64,000 bases of DNA from an uncultured Haliea sp. (GTDB lineage Bacteria > Pseudomonadota > Gammaproteobacteria > Pseudomonadales > Halieaceae): the NCBI GenBank assembly GCA_913062625.1, contig CAJXWP010000005.1:1-64000 (forward strand), given 5' to 3'. Below, piece by piece: positions 1 through 8,586 of the stretch. A program made the translations under genes and the position numbers. Numbering within the stretch: the first letter of the stretch is position 1; the number at the start of each line of letters is the position of its first letter. Under the pieces are notes generated by a model. The model searched no databases, was not told the origin of the DNA, and was given only the letters and a program-made list of their open reading frames with translations.

Positions 1-251
1 CTAGCCCGAACGCCAACCTGCCTCATGGCGCTGACTTGATCCTGCATCAGGGCGATCAGGGGAGAGATCACAACGCCACACCCTTTTCTTGCCAAAGCAG
101 GAATCTGATAGCAGAGGGACTTTCCCCCGCCTGTGGGCATTAATACAAGAGCGTCACCGCCATCGATGATGGTCTGGATGATTTCGCTCTGGGGTTGCCT
201 AAAAGATTCGTAGCCAAAGACAGATTGTAATATTTTTTCGGCGTTGCTCAT
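1..251 (-). CDS. recQ: ATP-dependent DNA helicase RecQ, N-terminal part (cut by window edge)
   Basis: Only the first 83 or so codons lie in the window; the gene runs off the left edge. It is missing from the ORF track because it has no stop here. Reading the minus strand from the ATG at 251 gives a RecQ start: a Q-motif region (FGYESFRQPQSEII), Walker A (MPTGGGKSLCYQIPA) and motif Ia (VVISPLIALMQDQV). RecQ is a 3'-5' superfamily 2 helicase acting in recombination and replication-fork repair. It is transcribed divergently from the DUF3144-like gene. The family call is very secure; domains past motif Ia cannot be seen. Confidence 0.95.
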   Translation of the reverse strand, partial: MSNAEKILQSVFGYESFRQPQSEIIQTIIDGGDALVLMPTGGGKSLCYQIPALARKGCGVVISPLIALMQDQVSAMRQVGVRA

Positions 252-364
252 GGCGACGGATTATACCGCAGTATGGATACTAGGTTGGAACATTAGCCCA
301 AACGCGATACTAAGTGGTAAAATATAGTTGATTGCATATTAGTAACTAGGAGCCGCGAGTAGCC

Positions 365-640
365 ATGAGCAAACCAGACATCAAAACCGATCATGAAACT
401 CATCATGAGTGCTTGAATCGTTTTATTGACCTTGCCAACACCATGAAAGATGAGGGTATTGATACCAATATAGTCTCTTACGGATTGATGTCGGCCTCCG
501 GTTACTACACCACCTATGCGCTTGGTGGAAATGAGGGCGGCCTGACCGATTCTGGCGTGGAAAAAATCACTGCGACTTACAAGGATGAGTTGGAACGTAT
601 ACAAAAGCTTAAGAAAGAGCAGGTTGGTTCTAAGGGTTAG
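365..640 (+). CDS. DUF3144-like small cytoplasmic protein
   Basis: This 91-residue soluble protein has no signal peptide or membrane segment. The layout (NRFIDLANTMKDEG, then SYGLMSASGYYTTYALG, then a charged C-terminal helix) resembles the DUF3144 family, short alpha-helical proteins of unknown function in marine and pseudomonad gammaproteobacteria. The ATG at 365 follows an AGGAGCCGCG stretch, a good ribosome binding site. It is divergent from recQ and convergent with the small membrane-protein gene downstream. The family call is from memory of the pattern, so moderate. No function is proposed. Confidence 0.65.
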   Translation: MSKPDIKTDHETHHECLNRFIDLANTMKDEGIDTNIVSYGLMSASGYYTTYALGGNEGGLTDSGVEKITATYKDELERIQKLKKEQVGSKG

Positions 641-657
641 TGGTTTTGCGAAAATGC

Positions 658-682
658 GCCTAGTGTTAGCGTAATACTAGGC
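658..682. terminator. Strong hairpin between convergent genes, probable terminator
   Basis: GCCTAGTGTTA, loop GCG, TAATACTAGGC gives an 11-bp stem with one G-U pair. On the plus strand a short T-run follows about ten bases later. It lies 18 bases after the DUF3144-like stop and before the end of the convergent membrane-protein gene. The T-run is offset from the stem, so an intrinsic terminator is likely but not certain. Confidence 0.5.
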
Positions 683-729
683 CAGCGTATCTTTTTAGTG
701 GGTGATGTCCATGGGCCAGCGGGTCAGAT

Positions 730-1059
730 TCAGGCTAATGCGCGCCGGTCGGGCTGCGTGCGACGATCGTTGGCCACCAAAATACCGTTAATGGCGAGAG
801 GAAATGTTACCGACTTGCCCTGTCTGCGATCTTTGGGGCTGCGTGGTACCAAGTTTAGATTGGGTTTGGTCGGTGTTGCCACCGTACGTTTTTTATACTG
901 TGAACCGTAATTTTGCGGCGTCATAACAAAAACATATGCCGCTATCATAATAGCAACAGATCCCGCGATGCCCAGAGCGATCAGTATCAAGTCCACGTCA
1001 TTATCCCGCTCTGTAAATGGCCATTGTGCAAAATCATATTTATAAACAGCAATATTCAA
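730..1059 (-). CDS. Hypothetical small membrane protein with a C-terminal DRR-type motif
   Basis: I do not recognise this 109-residue protein. It has one hydrophobic segment at about residues 23-47 (VDLILIALGIAGSVAIMIAA), then a basic, probably cytoplasmic tail ending in a repeated DRRTQPDRRA pattern. The ORF-track start is a TTG with no clear ribosome binding site. A GTG at 996, just before the hydrophobic stretch, is a plausible alternative giving an N-terminal membrane anchor. The plus-strand ORF at 698-910 is its shadow. The gene lies between the DUF3144-like gene and the exosortase-associated genes; no link to either is shown. Confidence 0.55.
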   Translation of the reverse strand: MNIAVYKYDFAQWPFTERDNDVDLILIALGIAGSVAIMIAAYVFVMTPQNYGSQYKKRTVATPTKPNLNLVPRSPKDRRQGKSVTFPLAINGILVANDRRTQPDRRALA

Positions 1060-1300
1060 GCCAATTTTTTTTAATTCTTATTTTTCAATAGCTTGATCGA
1101 TTCTTGGTGCTCAAGCCGGATGCAAACCTGAGACAGTGTAAAGTTTTTTGACGTTTATGGCTTAGCGTAGGCACTAACCGAGACTGATGAGGCTACCGCT
1201 GCTCAGGGAAATGACGCGGCTTGATGACCCATGCGGTTTGGCACAGATAGTCTCAAAGCGCGGTTCTCGGGCATGAAGAAGGGTGGTTTGGCCCGACAAT

Positions 1301-2551
1301 CTAGAGTAAAACCTCTGACGGGTGAGGGTGGCTAAGAAAATCTTTTGGACTGGCGGTAAACCCATACGCGCCAGACTGGAATACCACTATTAGGTCTCCA
1401 GGACCCGCCCGCGGCAGGTTAACCCGGTTGCCTAGCACGTCAAGGGGGGTGCACAGTGGCCCCACAACGTTCACCATCTCCATTTCATCCGCAGATATTC
1501 GATTACCTAGGCACAGGGGATAGTTTTTGCGAATGACCTGTCCGAAATTTCCCGAGGCAGCGAGATGGTGGTGCAGACCGCCATTAGTGATAAGGAAGAC
1601 TTCTCCCCGAGAGACTTTTCTGTCAACGACTTCGCAGACATAGATTCCTGCTTCGGCAGTGAGATAACGGCCCAGTTCCATTACGATTTCTGCTTCAGGC
1701 AGCTTTTCCCGTGCGGTCTCGATCAGAGGAAACAGGTTGGCGCCGATAGCGGCTAAATCTAGACGCCGCTCGCCGGGGAAGTAGGGCACGCCTAGCCCGC
1801 CACCAATATTCAGCCAACGCACAGGTGACGGTGCGAACTGGGCTAGACGAAAGGCGAGTTCAAACGTCTTAGTTTGGGCCTCGATAATGGCCTGTTCACG
1901 TAAATTCTGCGAGCCGCTGAAGATGTGGAATCCCATGAACTCCAAGGGTAATTCTTTCAGACTCTCGAGCATCGCTGGCACACACTCGGCGTCTACTCCA
2001 AAGGGTTTAGCGCCACTGCCCATTTTCATGCCCGCCGACTTGAGTTCAAAGTCGGGATTGACACGAATAGCGACACGTGGGCGAACGGAGTTCCGCTCAG
2101 CTAGTGCCGCGATACGCAGCATTTCACCATTGGACTCCATGTTGATGATCACGCCGCTGTCCACCGCAGCTTGAAGATCTGTATCTGATTTTCCTGGGCC
2201 TGCGAAACTGATGTTGGCTGGGCTAGCTCCAGCCTTAAGCGCTACCTCGAGCTCGCCTGCAGAAGCCACGTCCAATCCGTCAGTTATTCCTGCCAGATAT
2301 TGCACAACCTCGGGCATTGGGTTGGCTTTCATTGCATAGTGCAGGTGAATTTCAGCCGGCAGCGTTGCACGCAAATGCTCGACCTGCGTGCGCATTAGGG
2401 TGCGGTCATAAGCATAAAAAGGCGTATCACCCAGCTGCATAGCGATATCGACGAGGGGTTGTCCTGCGATTTGCAGACAATTATCTGCGACTTCGAATTG
2501 ATTCATCGGCACATGCTTCGGTATCTTGGCTATACCACTTCTGTCGTTCAT
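1301..2551 (-). CDS. PLP-dependent decarboxylase, exosortase A system-associated
   Basis: This is a fold-type III decarboxylase of the ornithine/diaminopimelate/arginine group (416 residues). The PLP lysine lies in HYAMKANPMPEV (about K75), with the HIFSGSQ and glycine-rich GGGLGVPYFPGERR phosphate-binding regions and a C-terminal barrel containing CTPLDVLG. Its start overlaps the upstream ligase stop as ATGA, so the two are translationally coupled. Ligase plus decarboxylase of this type is the pair recurrently found in proteobacterial exosortase A (EpsH/PEP-CTERM) loci. The true substrate is unknown; a classic lysA role is less likely given the partner genes and the unusual N-terminus. Confidence 0.88.
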   Translation of the reverse strand: MNDRSGIAKIPKHVPMNQFEVADNCLQIAGQPLVDIAMQLGDTPFYAYDRTLMRTQVEHLRATLPAEIHLHYAMKANPMPEVVQYLAGITDGLDVASAGELEVALKAGASPANISFAGPGKSDTDLQAAVDSGVIINMESNGEMLRIAALAERNSVRPRVAIRVNPDFELKSAGMKMGSGAKPFGVDAECVPAMLESLKELPLEFMGFHIFSGSQNLREQAIIEAQTKTFELAFRLAQFAPSPVRWLNIGGGLGVPYFPGERRLDLAAIGANLFPLIETAREKLPEAEIVMELGRYLTAEAGIYVCEVVDRKVSRGEVFLITNGGLHHHLAASGNFGQVIRKNYPLCLGNRISADEMEMVNVVGPLCTPLDVLGNRVNLPRAGPGDLIVVFQSGAYGFTASPKDFLSHPHPSEVLL

Positions 2552-4152
2552 AATAAGGCATCCTGGAACATAGTTTGATGCTGCTGGGACAGTAGTCGCC
2601 GGTCAATTTTGCCATTGGTGTTATGCGGCAAAGTATCTTGCACGGTGATCATAATAGGCACCATAAAATTTGGGAGTTCCCTGCGGCAGCAGCTTAAAAC
2701 GGCATTTTTTAGAACGTCATCTACCTGCTCGCCTGAAGTAGGACTAACAATCAGCAGTATGGCCTCACCGAGTGCAGCATGAGGCAATCCGATAGCGACT
2801 GCTTCGGTGACCAGACCGGAGCGATGGATAATGTCTTCTATTTCGGTGGGGCTCACCCGATAGCCAGAAGTCTTGATCATTTCATCGTTGCGGTTTATGA
2901 AGTAAAGGTAGTCGTCTTCATCCTTCATAACTTGGTCGCCAGACCACACGGCTAATTCCGCGGAACTAATTTTGGGTGATTTATGTGGGCAGGGCTTAAA
3001 GTGCTTAGCCGTCTCGTCGGGATCATTCCAATAGCCTAAGCTCACCAAGATGCCGCAATGGACTAGTTCACCAGGTTCATAGGGTGCACATTCCTTGCCT
3101 TGTGCATTCATCACTAGGATTCGGGCATTGGGAATGGCCTTGCCTATTGAATGTGGTCGAATACTCACCTGATCAGGCGCCAGATAGGTTGAGCGGAAGG
3201 CCTCGGTGAGGCCGTACATCAAAAAAATATCGGTCGAGGGCAGTAGCTGTTGCAGCGCCCGCGTGGTGGGTACTGGCATGGCACCACCCGTATTGGTAAT
3301 GTAACGCAGCGATTGCGTTGCTTGAACTGGCCACTCCAGCGCTTTGAGTTGATTCCAAAGAGACGGTACTGCAGCCAAGCCGGTGATCCCATAGCGCACC
3401 ACCGCCCGGATGACGTCGCGAGGTAGTAGATAGTCCAGCAGTATGACGGACGCCCCTACTGAAAACGCCGTGGTGAGCTGGCTGAGCCCCGCATCGAAGC
3501 TGAGGGGCAGCACCGAAAGTACACGGTCAGTAGGGGAGTTGTGTAAATAACTGGCAACACTGCGTGCCCCGGTAACCATGTTGCGATGGGACAGGACTAC
3601 ACCTTTCGGGTTGCCGGTGCTGCCCGAGGTGTAGAGGATAGCGGTCATATCAGTGTCAATGCGGTGGTGCCGTGCTAGGTTGGCACTGGATAAGTGACAA
3701 AACGCGTTGTAGCCCATGAGCCTTTGTGGAATCGACGCCGCTTTAGTGGGTGCTTCATCTTCCACTAGAACGATCGTGTGCAGATCAGGGCAGGTATCGA
3801 GCACTGCTAGCAGCAAAGCGAGGCGAGCAGCAGACGTGATCAATACTTTGACGTCGCAGTGGCCCAGTATATACGAGACTTGACGCGGTTTAAGTAGCGG
3901 ATTGATAGGTACAAAGCAGGCCCCGGCTGCCGCTGTGCCAAACAGACTGAACACAGTTTCCGGCTGCTTCGGCAGATACACTGCAACCCTCTCTCCAGGA
4001 CCGACTCCCAGGGCCAACAGTGCGCTGGCTACCTGCGCCACCCTCCGCTGCACTTGGCTGTAGGTGAAAGTCTGATCCTTGAACAGCAGCGCAGGTGCGT
4101 TAGGCGTAAGCTGCGCACTCTGAGAAATAGATTGGTGAATCAGGTCGGGCAT
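2548..4152 (-). CDS. AMP-forming acyl-CoA ligase, exosortase A system-associated
   Basis: This is an ANL-superfamily adenylating enzyme (534 residues). The phosphate loop is AILYTSGSTGNPKGVVLSH (about 172-190), the A5-like motif LMYGLTEAFRSTYL, the hinge region SGDQVMKDEDDYLYFINRNDE, and the catalytic lysine lies in the C-terminal NTNGKIDRR. It probably activates an acyl or amino-acyl group and loads it on the nearby acyl carrier protein. With the downstream decarboxylase (ATGA overlap) and the ACP at 8338 it forms the small-molecule branch of exosortase A loci, whose product is unknown. It is separated from prsR by about 120 bases, so it could be transcribed with prsK-prsR. Confidence 0.88.
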   Translation of the reverse strand: MPDLIHQSISQSAQLTPNAPALLFKDQTFTYSQVQRRVAQVASALLALGVGPGERVAVYLPKQPETVFSLFGTAAAGACFVPINPLLKPRQVSYILGHCDVKVLITSAARLALLLAVLDTCPDLHTIVLVEDEAPTKAASIPQRLMGYNAFCHLSSANLARHHRIDTDMTAILYTSGSTGNPKGVVLSHRNMVTGARSVASYLHNSPTDRVLSVLPLSFDAGLSQLTTAFSVGASVILLDYLLPRDVIRAVVRYGITGLAAVPSLWNQLKALEWPVQATQSLRYITNTGGAMPVPTTRALQQLLPSTDIFLMYGLTEAFRSTYLAPDQVSIRPHSIGKAIPNARILVMNAQGKECAPYEPGELVHCGILVSLGYWNDPDETAKHFKPCPHKSPKISSAELAVWSGDQVMKDEDDYLYFINRNDEMIKTSGYRVSPTEIEDIIHRSGLVTEAVAIGLPHAALGEAILLIVSPTSGEQVDDVLKNAVLSCCRRELPNFMVPIMITVQDTLPHNTNGKIDRRLLSQQHQTMFQDALL

Positions 4153-4269
4153 TGCGATGGAATCAATGGGATTAGCTCGTCTGCGACAGGTCTGTATTGT
4201 AGCTTAATTGAAGCACGACTAAAGGGCGGATCATGCGATGACTGTCTACTGGCGGTAGTGCTAGGGTAT

Positions 4270-5631
4270 CTAGTGTTTTATGCCCATACGCTCTAGTACT
4301 TTGTAGAGGGTTGGCCTAGAAACGCCCAGCGCATTGGCCGCTTCACTTACATTTCCGTTATTCTGGCCCATGGCGCGAGCTACAGCAGCGTTTTCCGCCG
4401 CTTCCCGCACGACTTTGAGGCTTAACGGCTTGGGCTTGTCGTCGCTGCTAGCCAAGTTAAGGCCTTCAGCGGTCACCTGGCTGCCATCAGCCATAATCAC
4501 CCCGCGTTTGACGCGGCTCTCTAGTTCGCGCACGTTGCCTGGCCAGTCAAAGGCTTCCATGGCCGCCATAGCTTCAGCGGAAAAGTACTTTGCCGAGCTG
4601 CTGTATTCTTGGGTCCACTGATTAAGAAACGATTTGGCCAATAGAAGAATGTCCCCTTCACGTTCCTTGAGCATGGGTACGTCTAATACCATCTCACTAA
4701 TTCGATAATATAAGTCTTCGCGGAACAGACCTTTTGAAATCAAGTCCTTTAGGTTGCGATGTGTGGCGCAGACGATACGGACGTCCACCGGTATTTCCTT
4801 GCGCCCTCCAATACGTTCTATAACTCTCTCCTGTAAGAAGCGCAAAAGCTTAGGCTGCAGTTCCATGGGGAGGTCCCCAATTTCATCAAGAAATAGAGTA
4901 CCCTTATCAGCATATTCAATTTTCCCCGGAGTTTGTTTTAGTGCTCCGGTGAAAGCGCCCTTTTCGTAGCCAAAAAGCTCACTCTCCAGTAGGTTCGCCG
5001 GTATTGCGGCACAGTTGATTACCATTAATGCCTGATTAGCGCGTGGGCTCAATTCATGTAGCGCCCGCGCACAGAGTTCTTTGCCGGTTCCGCTTGCTCC
5101 TAGGACCAATGTTGTGATGTCTGAAGGTGCTATTTTTTCGATCGTACGACAGACTTCGAGCATTGGGGCGCTGGCCGTAATGATACCTTTTAAAGGCATG
5201 TTCTGGTTAAGATTTTGGAGTCTGCGGTTTTCAAGTTCCAGTGTGTTCACGTGATAGGCGCGGTCCACCAGCAGGGCCAGCATTTGCGGGTCAGCCGGTT
5301 TCTGGTGGAAATCATAGGCACCTAGGGCAATGGATTTGATTGCGTTTGCGCGATTATCATTTCCGGTAAGGATGATGACTTTTGTTTCAGGTGTCAGAGA
5401 CAGAATCTCACTCAGGGTCGCGAGCCCCTCAGTTGCACCGCCAGGATCGGGCGGCAGGCCCAAATCCAGTAAAACGACATTCGGTTCGATACGACGCACT
5501 TGGTTAATGGCATCCGCGCGGTCGCCAGTAATAGTCACTTCGAAGTCATCAAATGCCCAACGTAATTGGCTTTGCAACCCTTTGTCATCCTCTACTATCA
5601 GCAGTTTTTTTTTGCTATCTTTCAATGGCAT
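4270..5631 (-). CDS. prsR: PrsR, sigma-54-dependent response regulator of the PEP-CTERM/exosortase A system
   Basis: This is an NtrC-family activator (453 residues): receiver domain with phospho-acceptor D56 (LLDLGLPPDPGG) and K111; AAA+ domain with Walker A GASGTGKE (about 178-185) and an intact sigma-54 contact loop GAFTGA (about 225-230); C-terminal Fis-type helix-turn-helix ending in LGVSRPTLYKVLERMG. The long DPGGATEG insertion after the phospho-site and the pairing with a PrsK-like kinase are typical of the PEP-CTERM-box regulator. It starts six bases after the prsK stop, behind an AAGG ribosome binding site, so the two form an operon. It is expected to activate RpoN-dependent exopolysaccharide and PEP-CTERM genes, none of which lie in this window. 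Confidence 0.9.
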   Translation of the reverse strand: MPLKDSKKKLLIVEDDKGLQSQLRWAFDDFEVTITGDRADAINQVRRIEPNVVLLDLGLPPDPGGATEGLATLSEILSLTPETKVIILTGNDNRANAIKSIALGAYDFHQKPADPQMLALLVDRAYHVNTLELENRRLQNLNQNMPLKGIITASAPMLEVCRTIEKIAPSDITTLVLGASGTGKELCARALHELSPRANQALMVINCAAIPANLLESELFGYEKGAFTGALKQTPGKIEYADKGTLFLDEIGDLPMELQPKLLRFLQERVIERIGGRKEIPVDVRIVCATHRNLKDLISKGLFREDLYYRISEMVLDVPMLKEREGDILLLAKSFLNQWTQEYSSSAKYFSAEAMAAMEAFDWPGNVRELESRVKRGVIMADGSQVTAEGLNLASSDDKPKPLSLKVVREAAENAAVARAMGQNNGNVSEAANALGVSRPTLYKVLERMGIKH

Positions 5632-5637
5632 TCTACC

Positions 5638-7782
5638 TTATGGCAATGAGGATGCATGCTCGACATCTGCTTCGTCAGCACAGGGTATGAGCACGCGAAA
5701 TAAAGAACCCTGCCCTAGTTCGCTCGTCACCCTTATTTCACCTCCTAGACTGTGGATGAAATCGCGGCTTTCGAATACGCCGATACCCATACCCGTCAGG
5801 CCTTTTGTGGAGTCGAAGGGCTTGAAGAGACGATGTTGGATGAATTCTTCATCCATTCCTGTACCGTTATCTTCGATTTCCACGATAGCAAAGCCGGGGC
5901 GGGTCAATAGCCGGACCGTTATCTCTCCTCTCTCGCTTGATGCTTCTTGGGCATTTTGTATCAAGTGTTCAAATACTGTTCGCAAACGATCAATATCACA
6001 CGTTAATGTCGACGTATTATCTACCACGGTGAGCTCAGGGCTGGGAGTCCGGAGTTTACAGGTATCAACAACGTTTTCCAGCAAGTCTATCAGTTTGAAT
6101 TCTTGCGCTGCCGTCCTCAATGTTTCACTTCGCAGTTGCGTCATTAATTTACTCATGCGCCCCACCGTATTGCTAACCGTGTCAACCATATCGTCAATAA
6201 ATTCCGGATTCTTCTTATGCGTTTTTGCATTTGCAACGATCAGAGAAAGTTGCGCAAGAACATTTTTTAGGTCGTGGATGACATAGGCTGAAAGCTGGTT
6301 GAACGCTTCGAATTGACGCGACTCAACTAGCGCTTGGTCTGTCTGGAACTGGGCTAGGTGACTGGCTGCCTGCTTGCCTGCCACTTTTAGGAGGTCCCAG
6401 TCCTCCCAGTTGAGAGCTTCTGTGGACTCAGATTCGTGAAGCAATACAATGCCCTGCAGTCGATCGCCAAATAAAAGTGGAATAATTAGCCACGCGTGAG
6501 GAATGCCACTCACACTCTTTGGCATTGAGAGACTCCCATACATGTCTGGATCACGCCTCCACTCTTGTATATCAATAATCCATTCATAAGTTTGTAGCCA
6601 TTCGGTCAGTTCTCTTAGATCGATATCCCGTCGCGGTATGGGCATATTCCAGTTGGCAGAAATAGCGAAACGCCCGTTATCGACTCTACTCCAGAGGACT
6701 CCTCCGGGGCTTTTGGTTAGGTTGGCAACAGCGCGGGTGATATTTTCAGGGATGTCCGTACTGCCCGTTGCGAGAATTTCAGTGAATTCCAGCCATTCAA
6801 TTCGGTAATCGTATTTGTAACTGAAGAAGTTTTTGCTGAGCCACACTCTGACGCGGGCTCGAATTCGTTCGGAGAACAATAAAATAATCAAGGTTGCGCC
6901 AGCGGCACACAAAAAAGTAATTTGTAATACGTCACCCCAATTGCCACCTAAGTAGTGAATGAAATAGCCGGCTAGGGCCATTGCGATAAGGTACACACCC
7001 GAGGCCATCAAGGTGAGGGCATGAAAGGCTAAATGCCTTGGAGTGCGAAAGCCTTGCTTGTTCTCTTCGATCTGCTTGCTAGCGGTGCCGGTAATGCCGA
7101 TGCCAATCAGGATAGCGGCTAGTGTGCTAACAAACCCGCGCGATTGCCACACGTTGTAATCCAGCTGGCGGAATAAAAGTCCTTCTGTGTACATAAAAAA
7201 ATCAAAAGAAAATACCAGGCCCAGTCCAAAACACAGTTGTTTGGTTGTCCAGAGTTCACGGTCATCACTATTGAAATAATACCGGTGCAGCAGTAACAAG
7301 CTCACAATAGACATCCCAAGCCAACTGCCGGAATTTGCATACAATAAAATATCAAAGAGTGAAGGAACTTTTTGTATTAGGGAGCCAGTACTGACCAGTA
7401 AAACGATAATCAAGATAAAACTTAGGAAATACCAGCGGCCCCATCGATTGGTCGCCACAAAGTGATTGGCGCCCTGCGGTTGTAAAGAAAGTAGCCGTAA
7501 CAGAACAAATATCCATGCGCTGTTACGAACCACCTCGGCAAGTTGTATCAATAGCAAAGTGGGGCTGACCAGCAAGGTTGATATGGCAATGATTGCTGCC
7601 CATACAGCGGTCAAAATGCATGCGGTCAGCAGAGCGTTACCCACGGGGTTCTTTCGTCTGGAGATCGAAGCAAAGATAGCGACAACCAAAAAGGCAAAAG
7701 AAGCGCTGCCGTAGCTGTACATGCCGATGTTGTCGACTATGCCGGCCGAAGCTTCTAATCTAGGAATTAGAACATCGAACAC
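5638..7782 (-). CDS. prsK: PrsK, membrane sensor histidine kinase of the PEP-CTERM/exosortase A system
   Basis: The protein (714 residues) has about eight to ten N-terminal membrane helices (residues 25-305), a GAF-like domain (about 330-480), a DHp helix with the variant H-box AYVIHDLKNVLAQLS (H503) and a C-terminal HATPase with G boxes (VEIEDNGTGMDEEF, GLTGMGIGVFESRDF). HDLKN in place of HELRTP and the multi-helix N-terminus fit PrsK. The start is a GTG preceded by GAGGGG at good spacing. It is the first gene of the prsK-prsR operon. The 318-residue plus-strand ORF at 5330-6286 is an antisense shadow. Confidence 0.9.
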   Translation of the reverse strand: MFDVLIPRLEASAGIVDNIGMYSYGSASFAFLVVAIFASISRRKNPVGNALLTACILTAVWAAIIAISTLLVSPTLLLIQLAEVVRNSAWIFVLLRLLSLQPQGANHFVATNRWGRWYFLSFILIIVLLVSTGSLIQKVPSLFDILLYANSGSWLGMSIVSLLLLHRYYFNSDDRELWTTKQLCFGLGLVFSFDFFMYTEGLLFRQLDYNVWQSRGFVSTLAAILIGIGITGTASKQIEENKQGFRTPRHLAFHALTLMASGVYLIAMALAGYFIHYLGGNWGDVLQITFLCAAGATLIILLFSERIRARVRVWLSKNFFSYKYDYRIEWLEFTEILATGSTDIPENITRAVANLTKSPGGVLWSRVDNGRFAISANWNMPIPRRDIDLRELTEWLQTYEWIIDIQEWRRDPDMYGSLSMPKSVSGIPHAWLIIPLLFGDRLQGIVLLHESESTEALNWEDWDLLKVAGKQAASHLAQFQTDQALVESRQFEAFNQLSAYVIHDLKNVLAQLSLIVANAKTHKKNPEFIDDMVDTVSNTVGRMSKLMTQLRSETLRTAAQEFKLIDLLENVVDTCKLRTPSPELTVVDNTSTLTCDIDRLRTVFEHLIQNAQEASSERGEITVRLLTRPGFAIVEIEDNGTGMDEEFIQHRLFKPFDSTKGLTGMGIGVFESRDFIHSLGGEIRVTSELGQGSLFRVLIPCADEADVEHASSLP

Positions 7783-8337
7783 AACATTACGCCCCTCAAT
7801 TGAATTGCCTATAAAGAAACATTATACCTCTGTTTTGTTGGTGTAAATGGCAGTAAGTGTGAACAGAACACCGTTTTTTTAATACATGATGTACTCAACC
7901 GAGAATAATTAGAATAAATTTTTTATTACGTAGGGCTGTTTGCCGCCATCTAAATAATAAGAAGAAGCTTGATTCGCCCGAGCATCTCATAAGCATTGCC
8001 GTCAGTGTTTGACATGTTTATGGAAGGTAAATAGCGGACGAGAACTTTAGACACGATAGCAGTTGTTGGTCTTAGACATGTTAGATCACCTCTGGCCGCG
8101 GAGCTAGCGCGAGATTCGTTCTCTTCCACTAAATTTTAGGTGGATTATTCTCAGTGCTGTGCGGCTTCTAACCATGGGTTGTTGTTGCCCCGGGCTATGG
8201 CGCGAATCATTCTAGGTCACAATTCCACCTTGAGAAGATTTTGACACAGGGTTAGCATAGCGCAACTCGATGGGCTAGCTATGTTTATGGCTATTCCATC
8301 CCCGCACACAGCCCATTCAACGGTACAATAGTGAGTT
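7783..8337. other. Divergent regulatory region between prsK and the ACP gene, no gene seen
   Basis: About 555 bases separate the divergent prsK and ACP genes, and no convincing ORF was found on either strand. Besides the TATAAT serving prsK, TTGACACAGGGTTAGCAT at 8241-8258 resembles a sigma-54 -24/-12 element (consensus TGGCAC-N5-TTGC), but one of the key -24 Gs is A and TTGC is TAGC. If PrsR acts here this is where its sites would be, but I cannot name one with confidence. The length suggests either regulation or a lost gene. Confidence 0.4.
7821..7847 (-). promoter_or_regulatory. prsK: Candidate sigma-70 promoter for prsK
   Basis: On the minus strand TTTACA is followed after 15 bases by a perfect TATAAT, about 40 bases upstream of the prsK GTG. 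The spacer is shorter than the usual 16-18, so the assignment is tentative. Confidence 0.4.
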
Positions 8338-8586
8338 ATGGACATTCAGTCAGACGTCATCGCGATCCTGCAGTCAAATCTCGGCGTTCCGGCTGGCGAC
8401 ATTCTGGCGCACCCGGACACCCCCGTTTTAGGCGCGATACCAGAAATGGATTCCATGTCGGTTATTGGCATTTTGGCCAGCCTTGAAGAGCGATATGGCA
8501 TTACGGTTGATGATGATGAGATTAATGCTGATGTTTTCGCCACCGTGGGCAGTCTGACTTCGTTTGTGGAGTCTAAGCTCAGATAG
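8338..8586 (+). CDS. Acyl carrier protein, probably exosortase A system-associated
   Basis: This 82-residue four-helix carrier protein has the phosphopantetheine attachment site in IPEMDSMSVIGILASLEE (serine of DSM) and an acidic C-terminal helix region YGITVDDDEINADVF. It is not the housekeeping acpP, which has a DSLD-type site and sits with fab genes. A divergent ACP beside an acyl ligase and PLP decarboxylase matches exosortase A loci, where the ligase probably loads it. The next genes expected in such loci (alpha/beta hydrolases) are missing: just after the stop the sequence changes to an oppositely oriented methyltransferase fragment. Confidence 0.85.
   Translation: MDIQSDVIAILQSNLGVPAGDILAHPDTPVLGAIPEMDSMSVIGILASLEERYGITVDDDEINADVFATVGSLTSFVESKLR

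Noticed and set aside
1174-1365. 63-codon minus-strand ORF after the PLP decarboxylase
   Set aside because: Overlaps the decarboxylase 3' end in another frame and has no family features.
5330-6286. 318-codon plus-strand ORF
   Set aside because: It is antisense to prsR and prsK, which have clear domains across the same region; its translation is low-complexity S/R-rich with no motif.
8241-8258. Sigma-54 promoter upstream of ACP
   Set aside because: One of the near-invariant -24 Gs is A and TTGC is TAGC, so I did not list it as a separate feature.
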